Under the pieces are notes generated by a model. It was given only the letters and a program-made list of their open reading frames with translations. It made no database searches and had not been told where the DNA came from. Below, one piece after another: positions 24,608 to 36,525 of a stretch of DNA of 64,000 bases; the first letter of the stretch is position 1; each line of letters opens with the position of its first letter. Where the stretch lies: assembly GCA_964035775.1 (NCBI GenBank), contig OZ038316.1, positions 32,038,969 to 32,102,968 on the forward strand, read 5' to 3'. Made by a program: the position numbers and the translations under genes. The stretch is from Osedax frankpressi. Lineage: Eukaryota > Annelida > Polychaeta > Sabellida > Siboglinidae.

Positions 24608-27600
24608 CTGTTAAAAGAAGAAAGTTATTGTTACGATATTAACTTACATACACATATATTTATGTTGTTTGTAATTTAAGTTTTTTAAATAATTCTTAAT
24701 TTACCCTGGGAAGATTGTTCCAGATCCATATCAGCATACTCAATAGAGGACAAAGGAGGAGAACTCTCACTGGATCCATCTGATGAGTATTAGGTAATTG
24801 AAATGTTTGGTTATAATATTGTTATAATTAACAATGATCTATAATAATTGTTAGAATATTTACCAAATGAAAACACTTGTGGAATTGAAGCATTGAGATC
24901 TTTTGCAAGTTGAGCAATATCTACTGCACTGTATTCCTTTCCAGTCCTTGGACGCAATGAACTAGTACTAGCTGTATTTAGTAGTTTCAATATTACTAGT
25001 AATTATAACTAACATTTAAGTGATTGAATGAATCGTAAATTTGTAATTAATAGAATAATATTACGCAAGTTGAAAGTGGTTAAAAGAATATTTAGAAGGC
25101 AAAATGTGAAGACAATGTAATTGAAGAAATAAGTAACTAACTATATGAGCTTGGTGGGGTGATGGTGTGGTTAATCGGGTGAGACTTGCTGCGTCGGTAA
25201 GTCTTCATGGGTACGGCGGGAGCGGGAAGGTCTTCTTCGACGGCGATACCGCCGTTAGCATTAACAATGCGAAGTGCATCAAAGTCGGCGTTAATGACGC
25301 GCACTCCGGAGTCGAAAGCAGTTGGAGAGCCGGTGTCGCGGACTAACAACACGCCACCGCCGGAATGGATCCGACTACGACGTTCCAACCTCGACCTCAC
25401 GTGCTCCAGGTCAGTCGATGCATCCACTGAACTCGTAATGGAAGTAGGCGGAGTCGGTCCCGACCGACAGCTCAACGCCGGAGTCATGCAAACGTAATGG
25501 TCGGATTCGGAGGTAGAGACGCGTCGCGGCAGGGGAGGGGCCATGGAGGCGGGGGGCGTGTCTTCGCGTGCCGCTCGCCTCGGAGCCGGTGGTACTCGAG
25601 ACAATATATCCGAGCCGGTGAAGCGACGCGCTGTAGAGGGAGTAGAGCTCGGAGTGGAGTCGTGACTACTACGCCGACGTCGGGTAGTATTTCGACGGTC
25701 GAGGACCGGTGTCAGTGTCGGTATCGGATGGTAGACGTTAGAGTGGCGAATGTCTCGATTCTCAGATACCGACGATAACATGGATGGCGGTAAAGGGGCG
25801 ATATCAGCAGATGGCGGGGTAGCAGAACTAGAAACAGCAGCTGCTACGGCGGCGGCAGCTGCTATTTGAGCTGCTTTCTTCGACGAGTTTCGGCGAATAA
25901 GTCTCGATAATAATCCCGGTTTAGATGGAGTGGGAGCGGGAGTTTGGGGTGGTGGTGTTGGTATCACTATGGGGGCGCTAGAGGCCTCCTCTTCGGAGTT
26001 GGTGAGTCGAGACGTCGATAAATGGTGTTCATGTTGAACGAGGTTCTCAAAGGGTTGCGGGCAATTTGTAGAGCTGCCGGTAGACGTATTGACATACAGA
26101 TCAGGTGTGTAGTTAACGTAATGATCTGGGGCGTGGTTAACGCTATGTTCGGGGGCGTGGTTAAAGCTATGTTCGGGGGCGTGGTTTACATAATGATCGG
26201 GCGTATGATTTACGTAACGATCAGTGTTGTGGTTCATATAGTGTTCGGCTGAATTAATGCGCGATTTCACTTTAACCAGAGGTGTAAGAGAGGCAGCGCT
26301 GGTCACTGCCGATATAGACGATCCTACATTCATACGCAGATAGCCATCGGGTGGCGTTGCGGCGTCAGCGGAGGTCATACGGCGTGAAGCACTAGAGGAA
26401 GGGTACTCTAGGCACTCGCTGTGACTACGAAGGTGAGCAGTGGCTGTACAGGCAAACTCTGCATGTACAGTGCGACCCACCACCCCGCTAATGGTGGATA
26501 CTCGTTTACGGGTTACAGCCGCAGTAGCCAACCCGGAGGAACTCGAGGAAGAGCCAGTCATTAGCATGTAGTCCTCGGTGGAGGAGGAACGTCGCGGCGT
26601 CACGTTGGTATAGGTGGCGCCGTTGGTATCGGTTGCGGAAAGAAAGGTTCGACGATCTACCGTATCATCCGAGCCATCGAATTGCTTAAAATCGACGTAC
26701 TGCAAAGGGCGGGAAAAGCATGTGGAGGGTGTAGCAGCGGGTGTAGGGGTTTGTACAGTTAAGCGCGTCCGGTTGTCATGGCTACGAGGTAAAGAAGACG
26801 AGCCGACGGCAGAGACATTCGAACGCTGCAGTTCTCCGATATTGATATAAGGTCGTTCAGAACTCGACTCGGTGCGATTCCCTCCATAGGCATGTCGCGT
26901 CATCATCTCGTATCGACAGTCAGCGTCAAAGTGTCGGCAGTCAGCGTCAAAGTGTAAAGTTTCAGTGTTAATATTACTGGTATCTGTATTAATATTACTG
27001 GTATCCGAGTTGGTAAGAGGGTTTTCAGTGTCAAAAAATCTGGTAGTATTAATATAGTAATTGTCAGTATCAATATGTCTATTGTCAGTGTTATGTAGAG
27101 TGTTAATATCTATATTTATATCGTCAGTGTTATGTAGGGTGTTAATATCTATATGTCTATTGTCAGTGTTATATAGAGTGTTAATATCTATATTTCTATT
27201 GTCAGTGTTATGTAGAGTGTTAATATCTATATTTCTATTGTCAGTATCACTATGTTGATTGGCAGTATTATTAAATCTTTGATATTGAAGTTTGCGTATG
27301 TTGTTTGCGTTTATGTAATTTACTTCATTGTTGTTTCTTTCAGCTGAAATGTATCATCCTAAGATTATTAAAAACCAATTTTACTAATCCAATTACTAGA
27401 TGTACAAGTATTAATAATGGTTGAATTGGCTGCAAATGTTAATAACTGATTGAACAAACCAGTATGTTTGTAGGAAATACTATTTAGAATTGCTTCAATG
27501 TCACGTAAACTGTTGCTTTTGAATATGTAAACCTCTTTATCTGCGATAATAAATACATCAATGAAAATAACAATGATTATATAGATTAAACAATGCCATC

Positions 27601-30600
27601 TATATTTTAATATAAATATTATATTATCTAAAATGATTGTAAATTAATAATTAAACATAGTTAGTCATATATTGTATCTATTTGTATTATATCAGTTATT
27701 GGATGGGTATTTAAATTAACATTTAGTATAGATCTAGAATACAGTTTATGATATTCTTTTATATGTTATATATGGAAATGGTAAAAAAAAAACAGGTTCA
27801 ATAATAATGATTCTAATTAATTTTTCAATTAGTTGTTTCAAAAATTAATTATATCATATAACAATACCACAGAAAATATAAAGATTATTTATCTAGTTAT
27901 GTAAATTCAATTAAAATGTCACTGATTTTGGTACAACTCATGTATTGATAGTACACGAGGGATCAAGCGTATACATTACAAGAAGCAAAGTTAGACCACA
28001 CAACTTATAGGCCTACACCCTGAGGTGTCAAATCACAGTCTACGTAATTACAAAGTATTTTGTAAAAATGTAAATTGCAATTCGACAATGCAAGAGAATG
28101 TTTTCACATTGACAATTAGATGGATTTAGGAAACCTAGACTTATAATAGGAATGCTATTTCGTTGAGGACAGAATGAGGATGTATTCATTTTTAAGGAAT
28201 GCAATTCTGTGTAATAGAGAAATGGTAGGAATGTGTTTACAGATTAAAATTAATACACAAATAAAGATAAAATTCTTTAATTTATAATATATAGGTTTAA
28301 GTTTAAATGTTCCATAATATTATATAATGATAATAGAATTTACAAATAAATGAAATATTAACTAATCAAGTAATTGATTATTATTTCCATTATCAAAATA
28401 TGATGTATTATTATAAATAATAAATTATACTTACATACTGCTTAATATATGCAAGATAAATATATACAATTAGCTAGAATTAAATCAAAAGAAGTACAAT
28501 TTAAAATAAAATATACTTTATTGTGGTTTATAAATAAAGAATAATTTATTAAATTAAACAAAATATATAAAATAAGTAATAATAAACAAATAATAAATCA
28601 ATCAAAATAAATGTCATAAAATATACAGGAAATAATGAGGTCACTAGTAATTAATCAGGTTAAATAATATTATTATTAATAATAATGTATATAATAATGT
28701 AACACAATGTAACTGTTATTTAAATATACCTATATACCTAGTCTATTATATTTATTTAATATAAATATGAATATGCAATAATATCTATATATCATGATTT
28801 TTCCCATAAATAAAAATATTTAAAATTAAATTTAAAAAGAAGTTAATAAATTGTATATTATAGTATTTATAAATAATATATATCTATATATAGATATGTA
28901 ACCATAGATTTGGATTTGGATTATTATAATCCAAATATACGTATTTAACTAAATTGTAATACTATTGTAATAAATATCTATATATAAGATGCTTAAATAT
29001 AAGATTTGATATCAGTTAAAATAAATTTAGTTCAAATATTACATTTGAATGTAATAATTAAAAATTGGGATGGCAAATTTTTTTAAAATTAAATCCATAT
29101 AATAATTTAATATAAAAAAGTTACAAAAATTTACAATTTAAATGTATCCAACATCCCAGCAAATAATTCAGATAATTTTATATTATGTAATAATATTATA
29201 AATTTTATATATTGAAACCATCATATAGGTGCAGAACATAGTGATTTAATGGCTTTTTTTTAAAAACTAGGCAATCAAATTATTATTTATAGCTGGAATA
29301 TAGAATTTATTTTGTTTGCTGAAATATTACGAATTCAATAATTTTTGAAAGTCGACATTGCATAATAGATTAATAACCCGTCGAGTTATTGGAGTCAATT
29401 TGTAGACAAAACTGATCGCCGACAACTCCGTATCGACATAAATCGGTGACGTGGCAACAGGTCAATAAGTGGGTATGTCCGTGGTGACGGCGTTTGACAT
29501 GTCCGGGTGGTGTAGTCAATGCTAGTCGAGTATCATTGATACGAAGGTGTTGTAGTCGACTGCGGGGTCGCCCCTGAAGAGACAGAGAACTACACACTAG
29601 GTGTACATCGAAACAATGACCTGCATAATGGGTAGAAAATTCGTCAAAATCAGTTGCTAACTTTTACAAACATTAAATAAATGTATAGAAATTAAATAAT
29701 TAGGATTTTATAAAATATCGAAAATTTAAAATAATATATTTATACTGGAACTCAAACATGTTGGCGTATGTTTTTGATTTTGTATTAAATACACGTGTTA
29801 ATTAATAAATGAATAGGATTTATTATTTCATGCATTAAAACAAGAAATAACGGGGTAATTAATAAACAAATAAATGTTTTTACACGAATTTCCCAAATCA
29901 TATTTGATAATCATGTTAGATTTTCATTAAAAAATAAGAATATTAATAAATTAAAATTTAGCGAAAAAAAACTGTATAGTCAAAAATAATTGAAACCTCT
30001 GGCAAGAATGGCAAGAAATAAAGATGAACATATATATATTAATTTTGTATATTTTAATAAATAAATGATGAAAATTTGATAAACAATGAGAACAAAACTG
30101 AAACTAACTTTTTTTAATATTGAAAAATATTCTTTATAAAAGTGTATATTTGTAAAAAGATATTTGAAAAATAATACAGAAACTATTAAAAAATAATTTT
30201 TTTAAACAAACTATGCTACAATATCATAATTGATATTTTGTAATGAAATGTTAAAATATTAAAAAAAATATGTATTTTAGAAAATAATTGTTCATTTGAG
30301 TAAATAGAATCCTATTCAATTGTGCTAATGACTATATTTAATATATGGTCATTTAAAATTCTGAGTTTTTTTATATTTATTATTATTTAGAAAATAATGA
30401 TATTATTTGCGGGCAAAATGAATGTTACACATAATAAAACATTTTGATATCAGATTTGTAGTGCTATAAACATCAATAATAATAGTATTAGTTAAAAAGA
30501 ATATATTATCAATAAAATAATCAGTATTTTTATTCAAAATACATATTGCTTATTTCTGTAGAATAGAAATTAGTTTGATATTCTAAATATTATTTCCCCA

Positions 30601-33600
30601 TAATTCCAAACAATACATATATTGTGGTAGAATAAGATAATTATAAAGTAATTTGAATACTTATTAATAACAAAATAATAACAAAATTAACATTCTAATA
30701 ATATATATAAATTGAGACAATTTTAATCAAATTATTTGACATGATTTTTAAAAGATAAATTATTATCAAAAACTTCTCCTAAAAAGGTATAATCTATTAC
30801 ATCAATTGAAATATAATCCATATAATAATGAAATAAATTAAATAATATCCATTAGATTAGCATTTAAGTTAAAATTTTGATTTTTCAATAATCCATACAA
30901 TTTGATATATTTAACATGTATAAAATAACATTAGTTTTTTTTTACCAATGCTAATTGAAATATTGTATGAAAATTAAAGTAGATTTAACTTAAAGTCTAG
31001 GTATTAAGACTTATATATCAAATAAAAAAGTAAGTGGCCTAATATGGAACCATGAGTTACATAAACATTAATATAATTTAATGGAGATAATTAATTATCT
31101 ATTATGGTGGATAACATAATTTTTTAATGTAATAGGTAATATTAACAGAATAGATTTACTACCAAATCCATAATATGAAAGCTATTTTAATAATATATGT
31201 GATCAACTTGAGAAATTGGCTTTTTATTAGCTCAAAAATATAAACAAAAATAAAAACCCAAGCTAATATATTATTGTTCTAGATTAGAATATATATAATT
31301 ATTGTGGTTATATAGTGCGTAAGATGTAATCGAGTTTATCCTGAAATCATATTATTTTACATATAACAAATTATGTTTATCAAAGATGCTTAATATTAAT
31401 CTATTTGCAATAATTTTTTCCAATATTTTAAAAACTGAGATAATAAGGATATCAGTCTATAGTTATCTATACCATGACAGTTTCCATTTTTAAAGAGTGT
31501 TAGTTACTGCAATTTTAATGTTTTGTGGAATAATGCAGTAACAAATTATTAAGTTAAATATATATTTATGAGGATATAAAATAAAGTTAAAAACTGTTTA
31601 ATAAAAGATAAAACTTTTTACAATCTAATATATCCACCACAAAGATCATTTATAAAATAAAATGCATTTTAAATAAGTGAAGAAAGAAAGATTATTTTCA
31701 TCGAGGTGAACATGTTTATCTTGAAGCTCAGAAGCTCTTGGTACCTTGGTAAATATTAGCTGGTATATTATTACCTTTATCATGTTCTGACAATAGCTTG
31801 AACTTATTCAGGATGATAGATTTATCAGCAACATATAAAAAAACTTAAATATTTATGTTTGAGAATCATAGAATTTACTGTAATTTTTGTATTTGTTATT
31901 ATGAGGTGTCTTAAATTCCAGAATCACAATATAACTCTTTTTTTTGAAAACTTATATAAATTGAATGTACACTTTTTATTATATAAATGAATGTTGTAAG
32001 ATGAATATCATATATGTAATATATAAATCGCTTAACTTTTCATGCAATTAGATATTAATAAAATGATGTTAGTTATTGGTAAATTTCTTTTTAATTTATA
32101 TTTAATATCTAAGTTTTATTACTGGGCATATATTAAAAAATAGAAGCAGGCGATAGGAAATGTCAGAAAAAGTGTAACAATTAATAATACAGTATAAATG
32201 AAGAATTAATAAAAAATGATATATTTGTATATAGCTTTAATTGATATGTGTTGCATGCTGCGTATTTCATTAACAAACTTGAAATTCATAAGATTTAAAA
32301 TACTAAAAAAATCATGAAAATCTAACTTATATAAAAATCACCAGTTAAAATTAAATTATTAAATTAAAATTAAAAATTGTTGAAAATAAAATCATAATTG
32401 ATTATTATGCTTGATGGTCTGTAAACCAAACTAATATAGATATTTTATAAATAACATTATGCAGTTTTAGTTTAAAAATCAACATTTAAAAATCATCAGA
32501 AATTTGAACAACAATTCATACGATAATTGATGCATCTATATTTTTTCAACGAATATAATAACTCCACCACTTATAGCGTCTATTTATTTGAAAAATGCTG
32601 AAACCTGGAAAGCATATAGATGGATTATCAGCTTATAAATAATTTTCTGTAAGTAAAATAATATTAAATTTATTTGTAAGGCAATTTAAATATTCATGAT
32701 GACATGATGTTTTTTACTACAAAAAAAAACTACAAATATTAGATGAAATTAATATATCAGTATTTTTTGAAAAATTTGATTTCAAAATTATTTATTGATG
32801 ATTATTATTCATTATTATTTGGAAAATGCCAAGAAAATAGAGGATGTATACATCCTCTACGCCTCTATAACCATCATAAATTCTTATTATATTATGTAAT
32901 AAATAAACTAAAATAGCATGGGTTACTTAGGATCAAATTATTTAGTTTTTACAATATTGAATTTTTTATTTAAAAAATCAAATACAAAACTTCTACATTT
33001 TTAACATTTTAATTAATATATTTGACATGCCTGGAAAACTGTATAAGAGATATTATAGAAAATATATACAATGAAATAAATAAATATATTAAGAACTTTA
33101 TAATGGAAAACAAAATAGTATAATTATATAAACTATAAACAGTTGATATATTAACAATAACATACTTATTATATAATAGTTGTACACTATTCTTGTGGAA
33201 ATCTTACGATTTCTATTCAAATAAATTAAAGACCAGGGTGTACCTTATACCAAACAATAATTAAATTATAGAAACATTTCTTGCCATTTCAGGCATTTAA
33301 GCAAATTATAAGTGCATAAACCATTCTTTTGGCAACATAATTTTGAAATAGTAAAACCTATATTAAGCCAAGAGTACAATATCACAAATATTATTAACAA
33401 TTTTAATTCCATCAAAACACCAGCAATAATATATGCAAAAAAAACATTATAAGAAAACACATTTTACAGCTGTAGGAAATTCCACATGGAGCTACTTATG
33501 CATACTCTACAAATACATGCATACAAAGTATATATGCAAAATATAGATGCATATATGTAAAACCTTAACAGTAATCAATCCGCCGTACATATAAATATAC

Positions 33601-34608
33601 TTATATTTTATATACAATATATACAACAATATCATATCATACTAAATTATATTATTTATGATATTTCGTGTATCGACAACAAAAATGCATGTTTATAAAC
33701 AAACTAGAAAATTCTAATATTCCATATATAATTCACATACTCTATATAACAGTATCCTATTTAAATACTTAAATACTGCATCACTAAATACATAAGATAA
33801 AGTTAACTAATTATACAAAATATAATAATAGAACAATAAATTACATAATATTAATTTTTATATTGAATATAACTTTATAAACATATAATAGAATATTTCA
33901 ATGTAACAATAATAATATATTACATTATTAAAAATGACTAATATAATGTATACAATTTGTAATATATTTAGAGTGTTTTTATTATGCTTGAAATAATACT
34001 TTTAAAAAATGTATACTTTCTGTAGATAATTTCTGTAAATAGATTATATATAAAAAATTAAGTAAATAATCCAAATAATTTTATTTTGGCATTTCTATTT
34101 TTTATTTCAATTTATTTCAATATTTTATTTTCTGTTTCAAAGAAATTTACTAAACTCTTATATCACAATGTTTGATAGAATTACATCACTCACTTTGATG
34201 TTTTAAAATATAATATAATAATCAATTTAAATAAATTAAATATATTTTGTTTATATTTAAAATAATTGTATAACTTATAATAGTTACACAATCAGTTTCT
34301 TTTATCATATTTCTTTTTAAAAATATTACTTTTAAATATAAAATAGCTACACAATCTTATTTAAAAAACAAATAAACATAATAATTTGGAAAATAGTTAC
34401 CAGAATTTATATGTTCATTGATATTTATGTTTTTTAATAATGACAATATATTAATATCCTCATTGTGTAATATTATTGAGTTTATTGATAGAGACAATTG
34501 AGGAAATTTAGTAGCATGTGTATTTACAATCACTGCATCATTTATTACATGGAAATAAATCAATAAAAAGGTTAGTTCTGAGAAAATGTTGTTATTGGTA
34601 TCATTCAT
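24474..34608 (-). CDS. chico: Insulin receptor substrate (IRS/chico-type) adaptor
   Basis: Exons in order: 34608-34401 (candidate), 29620-29378, 27540-27397, 27343-25142, 24971-24864, 24779-24705, 24607-24474. All internal junctions are phase 1 and the sum is 3,114 nt, 1,037 residues; Drosophila chico is 968. The product would relay signals from insulin-type receptors to PI3K and Ras. Seen: an IRS-type PTB domain over two exons (FDVHLVCSSLSLQG, CRYGVVGDQFCLQI, EVYIFKSNSLRDIEAILNSI), PI3K-type YxxM motifs (YMLM, YLRM, YVCM, YADM), GRB2-type YxN motifs (PYINIGEL, several YVNH) and a C-terminus with YSAVDIAQL and EYTEIDHV. The usual N-terminal PH domain was not found, so either it lies in an exon I missed or the first exon is wrong. 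A decayed LINE sits in intron 1. Confidence 0.85.
24705..24779 (-). CDS. chico: IRS exon with YADM motif
   Basis: Acceptor aatactcatcag, donor CAG G|gtaaat. It codes SSESSPPLSSIEYADMDLEQ; YADM is a PI3K-type YxxM site. Twenty-five codons, phase 1 to phase 1. Confidence 0.8.
24864..24971 (-). CDS. chico: IRS exon with YSAVDIAQL motif
   Basis: Acceptor actaaatacag, donor TTT G|gtaaat. It codes TSTSSLRPRTGKEYSAVDIA, then QLAKDLNASIPQVFSF. The tyrosine followed by xxVDI resembles SHP2-type sites near the IRS C-terminus. Confidence 0.82.
25142..27343 (-). CDS. chico: IRS large exon with tyrosine docking motifs
   Basis: Opens at acatttcag|CT GAA AGA and stays in frame to TCA TAT A|gttagt. The run MMTRHAYGG at 26906 is internal, not the start: 145 further codons lie upstream in frame. 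In order it carries a 13-residue tandem repeat (27250-27060), RPYINIGEL, YVDFKQFD, DYMLMTG, GYLRMNVG, an eight-residue repeat with YVN motifs (26250-26085), RRNSSKK, Ser/Pro-rich stretches, HYVCMTPA and YRRSKSHP, the last an Akt/14-3-3-like site. It is GC-rich from 26.9 kb on and AT-rich before. Confidence 0.88.
26085..26250 (-). repeat. 24-bp coding repeat of YVN motifs in the IRS exon
   Basis: Eight-residue units D-H-Y-V-N-H-x-P: DRYVNHTP, DHYVNHAP, EHSFNHAP, EHSVNHAP, DHYVNYTP, DLYVNTST. Four of six keep the tyrosine. Confidence 0.9.
27060..27255 (-). repeat. 39-bp coding repeat in the IRS exon
   Basis: Five in-frame copies of a 13-residue unit NTDNRNIDINTLH, with changes such as NTDDINIDINTLH and a degenerate last copy NTDNRHIDTDNYY. 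It lies between the PTB domain and the first GRB2-type motif. Confidence 0.9.
27397..27540 (-). CDS. chico: IRS exon: PTB domain, C-terminal strand and helix
   Basis: Acceptor ttattatcgcag. It reads DKEVYIFKSNSLRDIEAILN, then SISYKHTGLF, the last strand and closing helix of the PTB fold. Its end is uncertain: A|gtaatt at 27396 (53-bp intron) or A|gtaaaa 11 bp further on (42-bp intron); both are phase 1. Confidence 0.8.
27560..29370. other. IRS intron, no other feature seen
   Basis: AT-rich DNA between the two PTB exons. A fragment like the CCCAGCAAA-type MITE end lies near 29155. No coding exon was seen on either strand. Confidence 0.5.
29378..29620 (-). CDS. chico: IRS exon: PTB domain, first part
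   Basis: Acceptor cccattatgcag, donor TCG ACG G|gttatt. It codes HCFDVHLVCSSLSLQGRPRS, RLQHLRINDTRLALTTPPGH and LLTCCHVTDLCRYGVVGDQF. The W/C-x-x-RYG-x-x-x-x-F pattern is the core of IRS/Dok PTB domains, which bind NPxY motifs of activated receptors. Confidence 0.87.
30730..32600 (-). mobile_element. Decayed LINE (endonuclease and reverse transcriptase relic)
   Basis: Reading minus from high to low coordinates: GGVIIFVEKI at about 32568-32537 (endonuclease), TGDFYIS at about 32345-32325 (GDFN motif), NYRLISLLSQFLK at about 31480-31420 (NYRPISLL motif), THGSILGHLLFY at about 31055-31020 (PQGSILGPLLF motif) and YTFLGEVFDNNLSF at about 30800-30750 (FLGV-ID-L motif). The order is that of Jockey/CR1-like non-LTR retrotransposons. 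Frames shift between motifs and stops are frequent, so it is long dead. It lies in the large 5' intron of the IRS gene in the same orientation. Confidence 0.75.
34401..34608 (-). CDS. Candidate first coding exon of the IRS gene
   Basis: ATG AAT GAT opens a 69-codon frame ending TCT G|gtaact, phase 1, which would join to GT CAT TGT at 29620 to give ...NEHINSGHCFDVHL. The stop directly upstream means it must start at this ATG. No PH-domain signature is visible. Support is ORF length in AT-rich DNA, a fair donor and matching phase only; the 4.8-kb intron could hide other exons. Confidence 0.35.
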
Positions 34609-35939
34609 GCATAATCATTATGTAATATTATATGCATTATGTAATTTTAGATGCAAGGCAGAATTAATAATTGATAACAAAAGAATAATACATAATACAT
34701 TAATACATATAACATAATTGAATTTAAATACAAATATATATATATATATATATAAATGCAGGTTGTTCGCTATATATCTCTACTTATAGCTTCAAGTAAG
34801 ATGATTATTTTTAAACATAAATTAATAAAGACTTTTTATTAATATTTATACATATAAACAGACTATAAATTAATATAATTATTTATATTTATCTGGAATA
34901 AATGATTAAATCAAATATTCAGAAAGTTATTAATATAATTTTATATTTGTATCTAATCAATGTTTTTGAATCTCCATAATTAATATCTTAATATTTGTAA
35001 AATTTTCTTTTTAAGAATTTTCTAATAACATTTTCTACTTAAACTGATATTAATATAATAATTATATGATATTTACAATTTAATATAATTACAATTTTTT
35101 AAAATTTACATAAAAATTATACAAAAAAATACTACAAAAATTAATTATTTTATAGATTTAAAAATATTCTAGTCAATATAATTAAATTAGTTTATGTTAT
35201 ACAAAAATAATACATATTTTGATTAAATCATCTCTAAATACATTCCATTTTTAGGATACTAGAACATATTATTTGAAAATGTATCAAACAAAAACATTTC
35301 GAGCTGCTAAATTATGTTGCCTATAATAAAAGTTTTATATAAATAATAAATTTAATAACTTTACTTTTCTGATTTCATAATTACATTATCTGATTATGAT
35401 TTTTAATATTTATTAAATTGTATACCATTATTTGAAAAGTTTTTAAATATCATTAACAAATATAGATGAATATTGACTTTATTAATGCAACTATTAATAA
35501 TGCAAAATTGTAATAATACGAGTTCATAATCTTGCCTGAATCTTGCCTGCTTATCATTGGTAAGAAATAAATGAATAAGAATAAAATTCTGTAATATTTA
35601 TATTATGAACTAATATAACTTAGAGATCTAATTATGTATAATTTTGAAATAATGTATTATCATGTATCATATACTATTTATAGTTGTTTGAATCTAGATT
35701 ATGTTATTATCTAAAGGAATCATATTATTTATATATACAAAAACTACAAAAATGATTTTATTATTATTAAACTGGTATATTAATTAACATATCATCTTAA
35801 ATGCATTAATTAGTCATATTAGTTTAAAATTCTTATTTGAAAATTCTATTCTATTGCATTAATGGGACCAGATATTAAATGTATCAATTATATACAATGA
35901 AAATCATCAAAGTTAATTTCATAATATTAAGTGTTTCTT

Positions 35940-36095
35940 TCTCGTATGGCACTCACTACTCTACTTATCACTCTACTGCTTCCTGATACTAGTGGTACTC
36001 TACTCTACTCTACTCTACTCACTACTCTACTTATCACTCTACTGCTTCCTGATACTAGTGCTACTCTACTCTACTCTCTACTCTACCCACTACTT
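35940..36095. repeat. CTCTA repeat with a 60-bp duplication
   Basis: TACTCTACTCTACTC runs flank two copies of a stretch with CACTCTACTGCTTCCTGATA that are about 60-80 bp apart. Confidence 0.88.
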
Positions 36096-36339
36096 TTCAG
36101 TCAAATATATCGCTCTATCTATACAATAATATTAATTATCTTTTATTTAATTAAATGTATTATTATATAAATTATTTTCATTATTATTAAAAAATTAATA
36201 TTATAATATAAAGTAAGTATTATAAATAATAGGTTATATAATTACAAATTATGTTTACAAATTCTATTAAAATAGGTTCCTATTATATAAAATGTTATTT
36301 ATTACAAAAAGTAGCGATAACATAAAGTAAGGCATTTGA

Positions 36340-36525
36340 ACGAGTGGCGTACACTACTCGAAACCTCTACTCAATAGAGTTAAGCACACAAAATTAAAAA
36401 TACTACTCATTGGAGTAAATACTCGTGCATGCTATGAGATAGTAGTAGTAGAGTAGTGTGGTAGAGTAGAGTGGTAGATTTGTAGAGTAGTGTGGTAGAG
36501 TAATGTGGTACTCTACTCTACCGAG
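36340..36525. repeat. AGTAGAGT repeat, inverted relative to 36.0 kb
   Basis: GTAGAGTAGTGTGGTAGAG-type units, the complement of the 35.94-kb patch, so the two can pair across about 400 bp. Confidence 0.8.

Noticed and set aside
25207-25778. Plus-strand ORFs opposite the IRS exon
   Set aside because: GC-rich coding sequence on minus produces long antisense frames. They have no splice or domain support.
33266-33412. Possible 48-residue secreted peptide on minus with a signal-like start and four cysteines
   Set aside because: It lies in the putative IRS intron, has no similarity I recognise, no splice or polyadenylation support, and AT-rich DNA often gives hydrophobic frames.
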